From: ZLKRG44 sp964555705
GTDB taxonomy: Bacteria > Planctomycetota > Phycisphaerae > Phycisphaerales > SM1A02
Direction: 5' to 3'
NCBI GenBank assembly: GCA_964555705.1
Contig: CAZKTN010000021.1
Coordinates: 1 to 41,045, forward strand
Length of the DNA stretch: 41,045 nt
The notes under the pieces were generated by a model, which ran no database searches, was not told where the DNA came from, and saw nothing but the letters and a program-made list of their open reading frames with translations. Shown piece by piece: positions 7,923 through 15,880 of this stretch. Both the position numbers and the translations under genes were made by a program. Within the stretch, counting starts at the first letter, position 1; every line of letters starts with the position of its first letter.

Positions 7923-9604
7923 TCCAGCACGCTCCCGGCCAACGGTCCACGACGCACAGCGCCCGCCCCTCCGCGGGGCGAAGTGCAGTTGTCATCGGAG
8001 GCGGGCTCGCAGGTCTCGCCGCGGCAGTGGAGCTACGCACCCACGGGCTTGATGTGACGATCGTCGAGCGCAACGAGCACCTCGGCGGCAAGATGAACGT
8101 GTACTCGGAGAAGGGATTCTCCTTCGACATGGGGCCCACGATCCTGACGCTGCCGCAGGTTGTGCGCGGAATCATCGAGCGCACGGGCCGCCGGGTGGAC
8201 GACCTGCTGAAGCTGGTGCGCCTTGACCCCCAGTGGCGCTGCCTCTTCCACGACGGCACCGCGATCGACCTGCTCGACGATCCCGCGCGCATGGCGCAGG
8301 CGCTCGACCGGCAGTTTCCGGGGCAGCGCGCGGGCGCCGGATGGGTCGAGCTGCTCGACTACAGCCGCCGCATGTTCAGGCTGAGCGAGAAGGTCTTCTT
8401 CTACAGGGACCTCGGCGGCATGGGCGACCTGATGCGCCGTCCGCCGACGGGGGAGCCGGGCCTGCTCGGCGACGTGATGCGCATGAGGATGATGGCCACG
8501 ATGGCGGGCACCGTGCACCGCCACATCCGCGAGCCGCACATGGCGCAGCTCTGCGAGCACTTCCTGCAGTACGTGGGCTCGAGCCCCTTCCTTGCGCCGT
8601 CGATCCTGGCGCTGATTGCGTCGGCGCAGGCGGACCAGGGTTGCTGGTACGCGATGGGCGGCACGCGAACCGTGGCACGCGCGCTCGAGCGGTGCCTGCG
8701 CGAGGATGGCGCGACCGTCATCACCGGATGCGGCGTGCGCAAGATCACCAGCGACGGCACTCGTGCGCGCGGCGTGGAGCTTGACGACGGGCGCACGATC
8801 GAGGCGGACGTGGTCGTCTCCAACTGCGATGTGCAGCGCACATACCGAGACCTCATGGGCGATCCCGCTGCGCTTCGCGAGCAGCGCGCCATCGGTCGGT
8901 CATGGACTCCCGCGTGCAGTGGCGTGGTGCTCTACCTGGGCCTCTCGCGGCAGTACGACCACCTTGCGCACCACGACTTCCTGTTCTCGTCGAACTCGCA
9001 GTCGGAGTTCGGCGACATCTACGGCGCCGGCATCCCTGCGCGCGACCCGACGCTCTACCTGTGCGTGCCCAGCCGCACCGATCCCTCGCAGGCGCCGGAA
9101 GGCTGCGAGGCGCTCTACATCCTTGTGCACACGCCGTTCATGCGTCCCGGCCAGCGCTGGGACGGGCCCGGCGGCCTGCTCGAGCAGTACCGCCCCGTGA
9201 TCCTTCGCAAGCTCAAGCACCATGGCATGGAGGACATCGAGCGGCACATCGTGGTGGAGCGCCACCTCACGCCCGCGGGCATCGACCGCATGTACAACGC
9301 GGAGGGCGGCGCGATCTACGGCCTCGCCTCGCACGGCCTCTTCAAGGGCGGATTCAAGCCCCGCAACCGCAGCCGCGTGCTCGGCAATCTCTACCTCGCC
9401 GGCGGCAGCGCGAACCCCGGTCCAGGCACACCGATGGTGATGATGAGCGGCGTCACGGCGGCTCGCTCCGCATGCGAGGATCTCGGCATCGCGCTCGTGG
9501 GGGAGGTGCACGCCGCGAACCAGCCCGGCATGCCGACGGCCACACTCGCTGCGGCGTCGGGCGCCGCACGCCGCGTCGCCGAGCCGGTGGGCGCGGGAGC
9601 CTGA
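7919..9604 (+). CDS. crtP: CrtP-type C30 carotenoid oxygenase (diaponeurosporene oxidase, CrtNb)
   Basis: Second FAD-dependent CrtI-family enzyme, expected to oxidise the terminal methyl of a C30 carotene to an aldehyde. The 561-residue protein has GGGLAG (27-32) and Glu50 in the FAD-binding fold, then HLGGKMNVYSEKGFSFDMGP. By eye it tracks staphylococcal CrtP through the middle and end: QYVGSSPFLAPSILALI, then ADQGCWYAMGGTRTVARALE, GGAIYGLASH, and GGSANPGPGTPMVMMSG. CrtN-type proteins end with THPGxGxP instead. The ATG at 7919 sits in an ATGA overlap with the dehydrogenase, and a longer in-frame extension from 7679 would run through that gene, so it was not used. The acyltransferase follows after 28 bases. 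Confidence 0.88.
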   Translation: MIQHAPGQRSTTHSARPSAGRSAVVIGGGLAGLAAAVELRTHGLDVTIVERNEHLGGKMNVYSEKGFSFDMGPTILTLPQVVRGIIERTGRRVDDLLKLVRLDPQWRCLFHDGTAIDLLDDPARMAQALDRQFPGQRAGAGWVELLDYSRRMFRLSEKVFFYRDLGGMGDLMRRPPTGEPGLLGDVMRMRMMATMAGTVHRHIREPHMAQLCEHFLQYVGSSPFLAPSILALIASAQADQGCWYAMGGTRTVARALERCLREDGATVITGCGVRKITSDGTRARGVELDDGRTIEADVVVSNCDVQRTYRDLMGDPAALREQRAIGRSWTPACSGVVLYLGLSRQYDHLAHHDFLFSSNSQSEFGDIYGAGIPARDPTLYLCVPSRTDPSQAPEGCEALYILVHTPFMRPGQRWDGPGGLLEQYRPVILRKLKHHGMEDIERHIVVERHLTPAGIDRMYNAEGGAIYGLASHGLFKGGFKPRNRSRVLGNLYLAGGSANPGPGTPMVMMSGVTAARSACEDLGIALVGEVHAANQPGMPTATLAAASGAARRVAEPVGAGA

Positions 9605-9632
9605 CCGGCGCCTGCTCCGAGGGACCCGCAAG

Positions 9633-10481
9633 ATGGCGCGCTCATACGGCCCAACTGGTCGCAGCGATGCGATCCTCCCGGGTCGCTGGAATGCGCGCTT
9701 CTTCTCGTTCTTCGCGTGGTACTCGAGGCGTCTCGTTGCGAGGCACTTCCATGCGCTTCGGCTTTCGGAGGACTCGTGCCCCGATGGACTTGACGTGGAA
9801 GGGCGACCGCTGATCGTGGCGCTGTCGCACTCGTCATGGTGGGATCCGATCGCGGCCGTGCTCATGAAGGATGCGCTGATGCCCTCGCGTGCATCGTGCT
9901 CGCCGATGGACCGTGTGCAGCTTGAGCGGTTCGGGTTCTTCCGCAAGATCGGCATCTTCGGCATCGATCCGGACGACGCGGGCGCGGCGGGGCCGATGGT
10001 CGACTACGTGATGGACCGCATGCGCGAGCATCCGAGGCCGACGCTCATCATCACGCCCCAGGGCCGCTTCGCGGATCCGCGCGCGCCCCTCGAGGTGAGG
10101 CCAGGCGCCGCGCTGCTTGCGGCGCGGCTTGCGCGTGAGGGCCGCGCCCCGCGCATCGTCGGCATGGCTGTCGAGTACCCGTTCTGGATCGACCGCAAGC
10201 CTGAGATGCTCGTGCGCGTGAGCGACTTCGCGGCGCCCGACGACGCATCGCGCGCGAGCGCCTGGCAGCGCACGATCGAGAGGGGGATGGCTGAAAACGC
10301 AGCGGCGCTCGGGCAGCTGTCGGTTGCGAGGGACCCGTCACGGTTCCGCACAGTCGTCGGCAGCGGATCAGGTGCGGTGCACCCCGTCTTTGACGCGTGG
10401 GCGCGGATGCGGGGGAGGTCGACGGCCATCGACATGACGGGCCGCCGTGCAGCCGTGCCGGGAACAGGGGGCGTGACATGA
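9633..10481 (+). CDS. PlsC/LPLAT-type acyltransferase, putative carotenoid glycoside acyltransferase
   Basis: A 282-residue acyltransferase with the HX4D catalytic motif HSSWWD (His66 to Asp71) and a second family block TPQGRFADPR (141-150), which corresponds to the acyl-acceptor-binding EGTR region. Transferases of this group move fatty acyl chains from acyl-CoA or acyl-ACP to a hydroxyl. Its position between crtP and the crtQ-like glycosyltransferase suggests it esterifies a carotenoid glycoside, the step done by CrtO in staphyloxanthin synthesis. CrtO is not an obvious sequence match, so this is functional analogy. A GAGGG Shine-Dalgarno lies at 9619-9623. The stop overlaps the next start. 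The last 70 or so residues are variable and low in recognisable structure. Confidence 0.8.
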   Translation: MARSYGPTGRSDAILPGRWNARFFSFFAWYSRRLVARHFHALRLSEDSCPDGLDVEGRPLIVALSHSSWWDPIAAVLMKDALMPSRASCSPMDRVQLERFGFFRKIGIFGIDPDDAGAAGPMVDYVMDRMREHPRPTLIITPQGRFADPRAPLEVRPGAALLAARLAREGRAPRIVGMAVEYPFWIDRKPEMLVRVSDFAAPDDASRASAWQRTIERGMAENAAALGQLSVARDPSRFRTVVGSGSGAVHPVFDAWARMRGRSTAIDMTGRRAAVPGTGGVT

Positions 10482-11725
10482 TGGCGCACTGGGGATGGAC
10501 GGCGCTCGCTGCGTTTGGGCTCCTGTCGTCGCTCATTCCGCTGGTGGTGACGATGCGCAACATGCCGCTCTACCGCGGTGGACGGCGGGCACATGCGGCT
10601 GGCGCGCACGGTACGCGTGGCGACGCCGCGAACCGCACCGGCGACGGTGGGGCCCTCCCCGCGGAGTCCGTCGGCATCGCCGTGACCGTGTGCATCCCTG
10701 CGCGCAACGAGGCCGCGAACATCGAGGCATGCGTGCGGTCTGCGCTCGCATGCGGTGGCGACGAGGTCGAGGTCTGCGTGTACGACGACCAGTCGACCGA
10801 CGGGACGGGAGAGATCCTGCGTCGGCTCGCGGCCGAGGATCCGCGTGTGCGCATCGTGCCCACGCACCCGCTGCCGGATGGCTGGAACGGGAAGATGTGG
10901 GGATGCGACCGCATGGGCCGTGCGGCGCGCGGCACATGGGTCCTGTTCACCGATGCCGACGTGACGCTTGCTCCAGAGTGCCTGTCGGGCACTCTGGCGG
11001 CGGCGGAGTCCCTCGGGTGCGACCTGCTGTCGACGGTGCCGCGCCAGGTCACCGGGTCGTGGTCGGAGGATGCGGTCGTGCCGCTCATCCACTACGTGCT
11101 GCTGGGGTACCTGCCGATGGGACGCATGCGTGCGACGCTCGATCCCGCCGCGAGCGCCGGTGTGGGCCAGTTCCTGTTCGCACGGCGCGCCGCGTGGCTC
11201 GCGATCGACGGCTACACGAGGTTCCCCGGCACGATGCACGATGGCATCCGGATGCCTCGCGAGTTCCGGCGCTCGGGGCTGCGCACCGACCTCTTCGACG
11301 GCACTGCGCTCGCCCAGGTGCGCATGTACCGAGGGCTGCCGCAGGTGTGGCGCGGGTTCGCGAAGAACGCCTACGAGGGTCTCGGATCGCCCTGGCTGCT
11401 GCTGCTCGTCACGGCGCTGCATGTGCTCGGCCAGGTGGCCGCATGGGCCATCGTGGCCGCGGCGGTCACCGCGGCAGTGATGGGGATGTCCGTGCCGGCG
11501 GTCGCTGCGACGCTCGCAGGCGCAGCGCTTCTGGCGCAGCTCGCGCACCGCATCGTGCTGAGGCGCGCCTTCGGGCACTCATGGCGCGCAGTGCTGCTTC
11601 ACCCTGTTGGTCTCGCGATGCTCACCGCGATCCAGTGGCACTCGCTGTGGCTGTCGCTGCGGGGGAGGCGTGAGTGGCGTGGCCGTGTGTCGGGCCTTCC
11701 CGCGCAGGGCTCGTCTGCAGCGTGA
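10478..11725 (+). CDS. crtQ: Family 2 glycosyltransferase, CrtQ-like
   Basis: Membrane-bound GT-A glycosyltransferase, probably adding a sugar to the carotenoid carboxylate, as CrtQ does with 4,4'-diaponeurosporenoate. The 415-residue protein has an N-terminal membrane segment (about 6-25), then CIPARNEAANIEACV (72-86), DDQSTDGT (103-110), LPDGWNGKMWGCD (132-144) and the metal-binding DAD (159-161), and hydrophobic helices near 305-370. The WNGKxWG block is typical of the CrtQ/HpnB-like group. I chose ATG 10478, which overlaps the acyltransferase stop (ATGATG; 10481 is equally possible). The 3' end overlaps the convergent ABC transporter gene by 104 bases. HpnB-like hopanoid glycosyltransferase is an alternative, made less likely by the crt neighbours. 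Confidence 0.82.
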   Translation: MMAHWGWTALAAFGLLSSLIPLVVTMRNMPLYRGGRRAHAAGAHGTRGDAANRTGDGGALPAESVGIAVTVCIPARNEAANIEACVRSALACGGDEVEVCVYDDQSTDGTGEILRRLAAEDPRVRIVPTHPLPDGWNGKMWGCDRMGRAARGTWVLFTDADVTLAPECLSGTLAAAESLGCDLLSTVPRQVTGSWSEDAVVPLIHYVLLGYLPMGRMRATLDPAASAGVGQFLFARRAAWLAIDGYTRFPGTMHDGIRMPREFRRSGLRTDLFDGTALAQVRMYRGLPQVWRGFAKNAYEGLGSPWLLLLVTALHVLGQVAAWAIVAAAVTAAVMGMSVPAVAATLAGAALLAQLAHRIVLRRAFGHSWRAVLLHPVGLAMLTAIQWHSLWLSLRGRREWRGRVSGLPAQGSSAA

Positions 11726-13628
11726 CCATCTCGCGGTAGCGGCCGCTGCGCGCCATCAGGTCGTCGTGGGTGCCCATCTCTGCGACGCGCCCGCCCTCGA
11801 GGACGACGATGAGGTCGGCGTGGCGGATCGTGCTGAGCCTGTGCGCGATCACGAAGGTGGTGCGGTCGCGCATCAGCCGAGCCAGCGCAGCCTGGATGAG
11901 CTGCTCGCTCTCGGTGTCGAGGTTGCTGGTGGCCTCGTCAAGGATCAGGATGCGCGGCTGCGCGAGCAGTGCGCGCGCGATCGCGATGCGCTGGCGCTGC
12001 CCGCCCGAGAGCTTCACGCCGCGCTCGCCGATGGCGGTGTCGTACCCGCCCGGCAGCGCCTCGATGAACTCTGCGGCGTTGGCGGCGCGCGCCGCCTCGG
12101 CGATCGCCTCGTGGCTGGCGCCCCGGTTCGCGTACGCGATGTTCTCGGCGATCGTCCCGTCGAAGAGGAACACGTCCTGCTCGACGATGCCAAGCAGCGC
12201 GCGCCAGCTCTCGAGCGTCGCATCCCGGAGGTCGGTGCCGTCAACCGTGATTCGGCCGCTCACCGGATCGAAGAATCGCGCCACAAGGTTGCAGAGGGTG
12301 GTCTTGCCGCTGCCCGACCGGCCCACGAGCGCAACCACCGATCCCGCGGGCACGTGCATCGAGATGCCCTCGAGCACCATCCGCTCGCTGCCCGGATAGC
12401 GGTAGCACACCGACTCGAGGGTGACCGCGCCTCGCACATCCTCTCGCCTGAGCGCGCGCGCGCCAGGCCTGTCTGGCATCTCCGCAGGCTCAGCGGTCAG
12501 GTCGAGCAGCCGGTCGAGGCCCGCGAGGTTCGTCTGGAATGCGGTGGCGCTTGAGGCGAGCATCTCGATCGGCGCGAGCAGCATGACCACGTAGGCCAGG
12601 AACATCACGAGGTCACCGGGCGTGAGCTGGCCCTCGAGCACCTGCCGGCCGCCGTACCACAGCAGCGCCGCGCTCGCGGTCGGGATGAGCAGCGCCCAGG
12701 AGACATCGATGCCTCTCGACCACCACCAGGTGCGCAGCTCCTGCCTGGACATCAGGTGCCCGGCGCCCGCATAGCGGCCGACCTCGCTCCGCACGCGGGC
12801 GAAGCCGCGCACCACGCGCATGCCGCCAAAGACCTCGGTGGCATGCGAGTCGATCCGGTCGCGCGTGGACTTCATGTCGCGGAACATGGGCCTGATGCGC
12901 CCGATCCACGTGCGGTGCGTCACCCACACGAGCGGCAGCAGCGCAGCGGCGCCAATCAGCAGGCGCCAGTCGGTGAACGCGAGCACCGCGAGGCTGCCGC
13001 CGAGCTGGATCACGGCGCGCCATGGGTTGTAGAGCAGGCTGAACACGAGGTCACCCACGCCACCGGCATCCTCGCGCAGCATCGACACCAGGCCGCCCGA
13101 ACGCAGCTCGTGGACGCGGTGAAGCGGCAGCCGCGACGCATGCGAGAACGCGCGCCTCCGCAGCGAGTTCTGGATGCGCTTCACGAGCCGTGTCGCCTGC
13201 CACCGGCCCGTCATGCCGACGGCCGTCGAGACCGCGGCGAGTGCCACCATGCCGATCGCAAGGATGCCGAGCAGGCCTGAAGGCGTGTCGAGCGCGGTCC
13301 ACGACGCGGGCAGCATCGCGCGAAGCTCGCGCGGCAGCGGCCGCGCCTCGAAGCAGTAGTCGACGGCCACCTTCGTCGCCGCAGGCGGCACAAGCGCGAG
13401 GGCGGTCGAGATCGTCACCGTCGAGAGCGCCAGCGCAAGGATCCCGCGCGAGCCTCGCGTCAGGCCAAGGAACGATGCGATGAGGCTGAACGCGGAGCGC
13501 GAGCGGGCAAGGCTCCTGGCCGTGCCATGCCGCGAGACCTGCACGCCGGCCCCAGTGCGGTCCTTGCGCTCCCGCGTCACGCGCTCGACGTATGCGCGGA
13601 ACTGGCGCTTGCTTGGGTTGATTGGCAT
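11622..13628 (-). CDS. ABC exporter, fused permease and ATPase (MsbA/MdlB-like)
   Basis: A 668-residue half-transporter that would dimerise in the inner membrane. The first 390 or so residues form a six-helix ABC exporter permease domain (hydrophobic segments at about 63-85, 115-135, 190-235 and 305-360). The nucleotide-binding domain has Walker A GRSGSGKTT (about 434), the Q-loop EQDVFLFDG, signature LSGGQRQR (about 539), Walker B ILILDEATS (about 558) and the H-loop IAHRLST. I chose ATG 13628, where the protein begins MPINPSKRQ, because upstream in-frame sequence runs antisense through the next gene. A TACGAT box lies 9 bases upstream. The C-terminal 30 or so residues after the normal domain end are low-complexity (Ala/Thr/His) and are encoded antisense to the end of crtQ. 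A lipid A flippase role would suit the LPS-related genes in the window, but drug or other lipid export cannot be excluded. Confidence 0.9.
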   Translation of the reverse strand: MPINPSKRQFRAYVERVTRERKDRTGAGVQVSRHGTARSLARSRSAFSLIASFLGLTRGSRGILALALSTVTISTALALVPPAATKVAVDYCFEARPLPRELRAMLPASWTALDTPSGLLGILAIGMVALAAVSTAVGMTGRWQATRLVKRIQNSLRRRAFSHASRLPLHRVHELRSGGLVSMLREDAGGVGDLVFSLLYNPWRAVIQLGGSLAVLAFTDWRLLIGAAALLPLVWVTHRTWIGRIRPMFRDMKSTRDRIDSHATEVFGGMRVVRGFARVRSEVGRYAGAGHLMSRQELRTWWWSRGIDVSWALLIPTASAALLWYGGRQVLEGQLTPGDLVMFLAYVVMLLAPIEMLASSATAFQTNLAGLDRLLDLTAEPAEMPDRPGARALRREDVRGAVTLESVCYRYPGSERMVLEGISMHVPAGSVVALVGRSGSGKTTLCNLVARFFDPVSGRITVDGTDLRDATLESWRALLGIVEQDVFLFDGTIAENIAYANRGASHEAIAEAARAANAAEFIEALPGGYDTAIGERGVKLSGGQRQRIAIARALLAQPRILILDEATSNLDTESEQLIQAALARLMRDRTTFVIAHRLSTIRHADLIVVLEGGRVAEMGTHDDLMARSGRYREMVTLQTSPAREGPTHGHATHASPAATATASATGSR

Positions 13629-13637
13629 GAGTCGGTG

Positions 13638-13643
13638 ATCGTA
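13638..13643 (-). promoter_or_regulatory. Candidate -10 element TACGAT upstream of the ABC exporter
   Basis: On the minus strand TACGAT ends 9 bases before the ATG at 13628, with no Shine-Dalgarno in between. The identical hexamer stands 8 bases before rsmD. Confidence 0.5.
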
Positions 13644-13664
13644 GGGGTGCGCAGCGGCCACGCG

Positions 13665-13670
13665 TACACT
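13665..13670 (+). promoter_or_regulatory. Candidate -10 element TACACT upstream of the secreted phosphatase-fold gene
   Basis: TACACT ends 6 bases before the ATG at 13677. That spacing would place transcription start at or next to the start codon. No Shine-Dalgarno and no -35 hexamer are visible. Confidence 0.55.
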
Positions 13671-13676
13671 TCGCGC

Positions 13677-14918
13677 ATGCTCAAGTCGCTGATCGGCGTT
13701 CGTGCCCTTGCGGTCCTGGCCTGGGTGATTGGCGTGGCGCTCGGCGTGCCCGTGGCGCTCGGGCAGGGCGGTGCGGCAACGCAAGCTCCCGCGAAGGCCA
13801 CTGGGGGCGCAGGCACCGGGACTGCGAAGGACGGTGCGCCTGCGCCGGATGGCGGAGCGGGCCAGGAGGGCAACGCCGGCTCGCGCAAGCGCAACCGTCC
13901 CGCGGGTTTCCACTACGGCGTCAAGGATCCGCCGGCACGCGCCAAGGGTGCAGTGCGGCTCGCGTCCTACAACATGCTCAACCTGTTCGACCACGTGGAT
14001 GATCCCGCGCTCTCGGGCGAGAACGAGGACATCACGCAGGCCACCCCAGCGGAGCGGTGCACGGCGCTCGCGGAGGCGATCCGCCGGCTCGACGCCGACA
14101 TCCTCGTGCTCCAGGAGATCGAGTCGCGCGAGGCGCTCGCGTGGTTCCGCGACACGTACCTCAAGGGCCTTGGCTACGACCACCTCGAGAGCTTCGATGC
14201 GGAGTATGCGCGCGGCGTCGAGCAGTCGGTGCTTTCGCGGTTCCCGCTCAAGGACGCGAGGCTCCTCGACAGGCCCTCGGGCGACGGCTTCCGCTACCAG
14301 CGCATCCCGATCCGCGCGACGGCGGTGCTTCCCGGCGGGTACGAGCTGGTGGTGATCGGCATTCACCACAAGGCCGGTGGCGATGCGTTCAACGAGCAGC
14401 GCGAGGCCGAGGCTGCGCGCATCATCGCGGCGGTGAAGGCCGAGCTCGCGTCGAACCCGTCGCGCAACCTCGCGGTGGTGGGCGACTTCAACGCCACCGC
14501 CACCAAGGAGGCGCGCAAGATGTACGACCGTGCCGGGCTCCTGAACTCCTACGACTGGCGCCCGTGGATCGAGGGCAAGGTCACGCCCGACCAGATCCGC
14601 GACCGGTTCATCACGCATGAGTCAGGGCGCGCGATCGACTTCATCGTCGTCAGCGACTCGCTCGCCAACGAGCTTGTGCCTGACAGCTTCTTCGTGCTGT
14701 CCACGCTCCATCCGGGCGATGCGTACAACTGGCGCACCGACAAGGCTCCTCCTGGCCACGCGAGCGACCACTACCCGGTGGCCGTTGACCTGGTCCCGGT
14801 CGAGCGCGATGCGCGCATGCCCGGAGCGCCTGGCACCCCCGAGTGGCAGGCGAAGCGAGGGCGTGGCGGCAAGTCTGCAGGCTCGGCGGAGCCCGCCGCT
14901 CAGGGCGCCGGCGGCTGA
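13677..14918 (+). CDS. Secreted endonuclease/exonuclease/phosphatase family protein
   Basis: A 413-residue exported hydrolase of the EEP (DNase I-like) fold. Residues 1-29 form a signal peptide (MLKSL, a hydrophobic core, VALG before Gln30). A Gly/Ala/Pro-rich linker follows to about 75. The catalytic domain shows ASYNMLNLFD (Asn99), LVLQEIE (metal-binding Glu147), GIHHKAG (His230), VVGDFNA (Asp270, Asn272), IDFIVVS (Asp321) and SDHYPV (Asp364, His365), so the active site looks complete. The family includes secreted nucleases and phosphodiesterases; the substrate cannot be told from sequence. The start at 13677 gives a clean signal peptide and follows a TACACT box. The 3' end overlaps convergent pssA by 19 bases. 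Confidence 0.9.
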   Translation: MLKSLIGVRALAVLAWVIGVALGVPVALGQGGAATQAPAKATGGAGTGTAKDGAPAPDGGAGQEGNAGSRKRNRPAGFHYGVKDPPARAKGAVRLASYNMLNLFDHVDDPALSGENEDITQATPAERCTALAEAIRRLDADILVLQEIESREALAWFRDTYLKGLGYDHLESFDAEYARGVEQSVLSRFPLKDARLLDRPSGDGFRYQRIPIRATAVLPGGYELVVIGIHHKAGGDAFNEQREAEAARIIAAVKAELASNPSRNLAVVGDFNATATKEARKMYDRAGLLNSYDWRPWIEGKVTPDQIRDRFITHESGRAIDFIVVSDSLANELVPDSFFVLSTLHPGDAYNWRTDKAPPGHASDHYPVAVDLVPVERDARMPGAPGTPEWQAKRGRGGKSAGSAEPAAQGAGG

Positions 14919-15880
14919 ATCGTCGGGCGGCGCGCGTCAGGGCCTGCGGCATGCCCGTCCGGCGGGACCTGCCGTGATGCGCCGCGCGACATCATCGTGA
15001 GCAGCGGCCCGCTCAGCAGGTAGGCGGTGAACAGCACCGCGAGCGTGATCTGGAACCACCAGATCGCCAGCACGAACGGAGCGACGATCCAGGCCACGTA
15101 TGCGAGGCTCCGCTTGCCGCGCAGGTAGCGGTTGATGATGTGCGCGTAGCGCAGGCGCGACACCATCGCGGCCGAGCAGAACACCGTCACGATCGGGATC
15201 GCAAGGCTCGAGGTTGCGCCGAATCCGGGAGGCGCCACCTCGTTGAACCTGGTGACCCACAGGTGCTGGTGCAGGATGATGAGGCTTGCGACGGCGCCCG
15301 CTGCGCCTGGCGAGGGAAGCCCGCGGAAGTTCCGGTGGTCCTCCTCGGCATGCGACACGGTCTCCACGTTGAAGCGCGCGAGGCGAAGGGCCGTGCAGCA
15401 GATGTAGAAGGCGGCGATGCCCCAGATCACCTTCCCGTAGGCGCTGTCCGCGTCGGGGCCAAGCACGCCCGTGTAGTTCTCCGGTCCGCCGTAGTAGTAG
15501 CCCACAAGCCGCAGCATCATGTATGCGGGCGCGACGCCGAACGTCACCATGTCCGCCATCGAGTCAAGCTGCGCACCGAACTCGCTCGCGGACCGCGTGA
15601 GTCGCGCCGCAAGCCCATCGATGCCGTCGAACAGCATGCCAAGGAAGACGAGCGCCCCTGCGATCGTCAGCGTGCTCCAGCCGAAGACCTCAGTCGGCCC
15701 GATCGGCTTGGACGCGTAGTGGATGGCGGCGAAGCCGCAGACGAGGTTCCCGAGCGTGAGAAGGGTCGGCAGCACCGAGATGCCGATGAGCCGCCGACGG
15801 CGCCGGTGCATCCGCATGGCGCCTCGCGCCTCGTACGGTCCAGGAGGCATCAGTGGTGGTCGTGGTGGCATGTCGCTCAT
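14900..15880 (-). CDS. pssA: CDP-diacylglycerol-serine O-phosphatidyltransferase
   Basis: Inner-membrane enzyme that makes phosphatidylserine, precursor of phosphatidylethanolamine, from CDP-diacylglycerol and serine. The 326-residue protein carries the full CDP-alcohol phosphatidyltransferase signature, DGIDGLAAR at 85-93 followed by GAQLDSMAD at 102-110, and several hydrophobic helices. The segment LPTLLTLGNLVCGFAAIHYA near 38-57 and RFNVE followed by FRGLPSPGAAG are typical of PssA rather than of PgsA or cardiolipin synthases. The C-terminal 30 residues are Pro/Ala-rich. The ATG overlaps the stop of the LOG-domain gene (ATGA), so it is the last gene of an operon with the AsmA-like protein. 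A basic N-terminal stretch (24-30) precedes the first helix. Confidence 0.9.
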   Translation of the reverse strand: MSDMPPRPPLMPPGPYEARGAMRMHRRRRRLIGISVLPTLLTLGNLVCGFAAIHYASKPIGPTEVFGWSTLTIAGALVFLGMLFDGIDGLAARLTRSASEFGAQLDSMADMVTFGVAPAYMMLRLVGYYYGGPENYTGVLGPDADSAYGKVIWGIAAFYICCTALRLARFNVETVSHAEEDHRNFRGLPSPGAAGAVASLIILHQHLWVTRFNEVAPPGFGATSSLAIPIVTVFCSAAMVSRLRYAHIINRYLRGKRSLAYVAWIVAPFVLAIWWFQITLAVLFTAYLLSGPLLTMMSRGASRQVPPDGHAAGPDARRPTIQPPAP

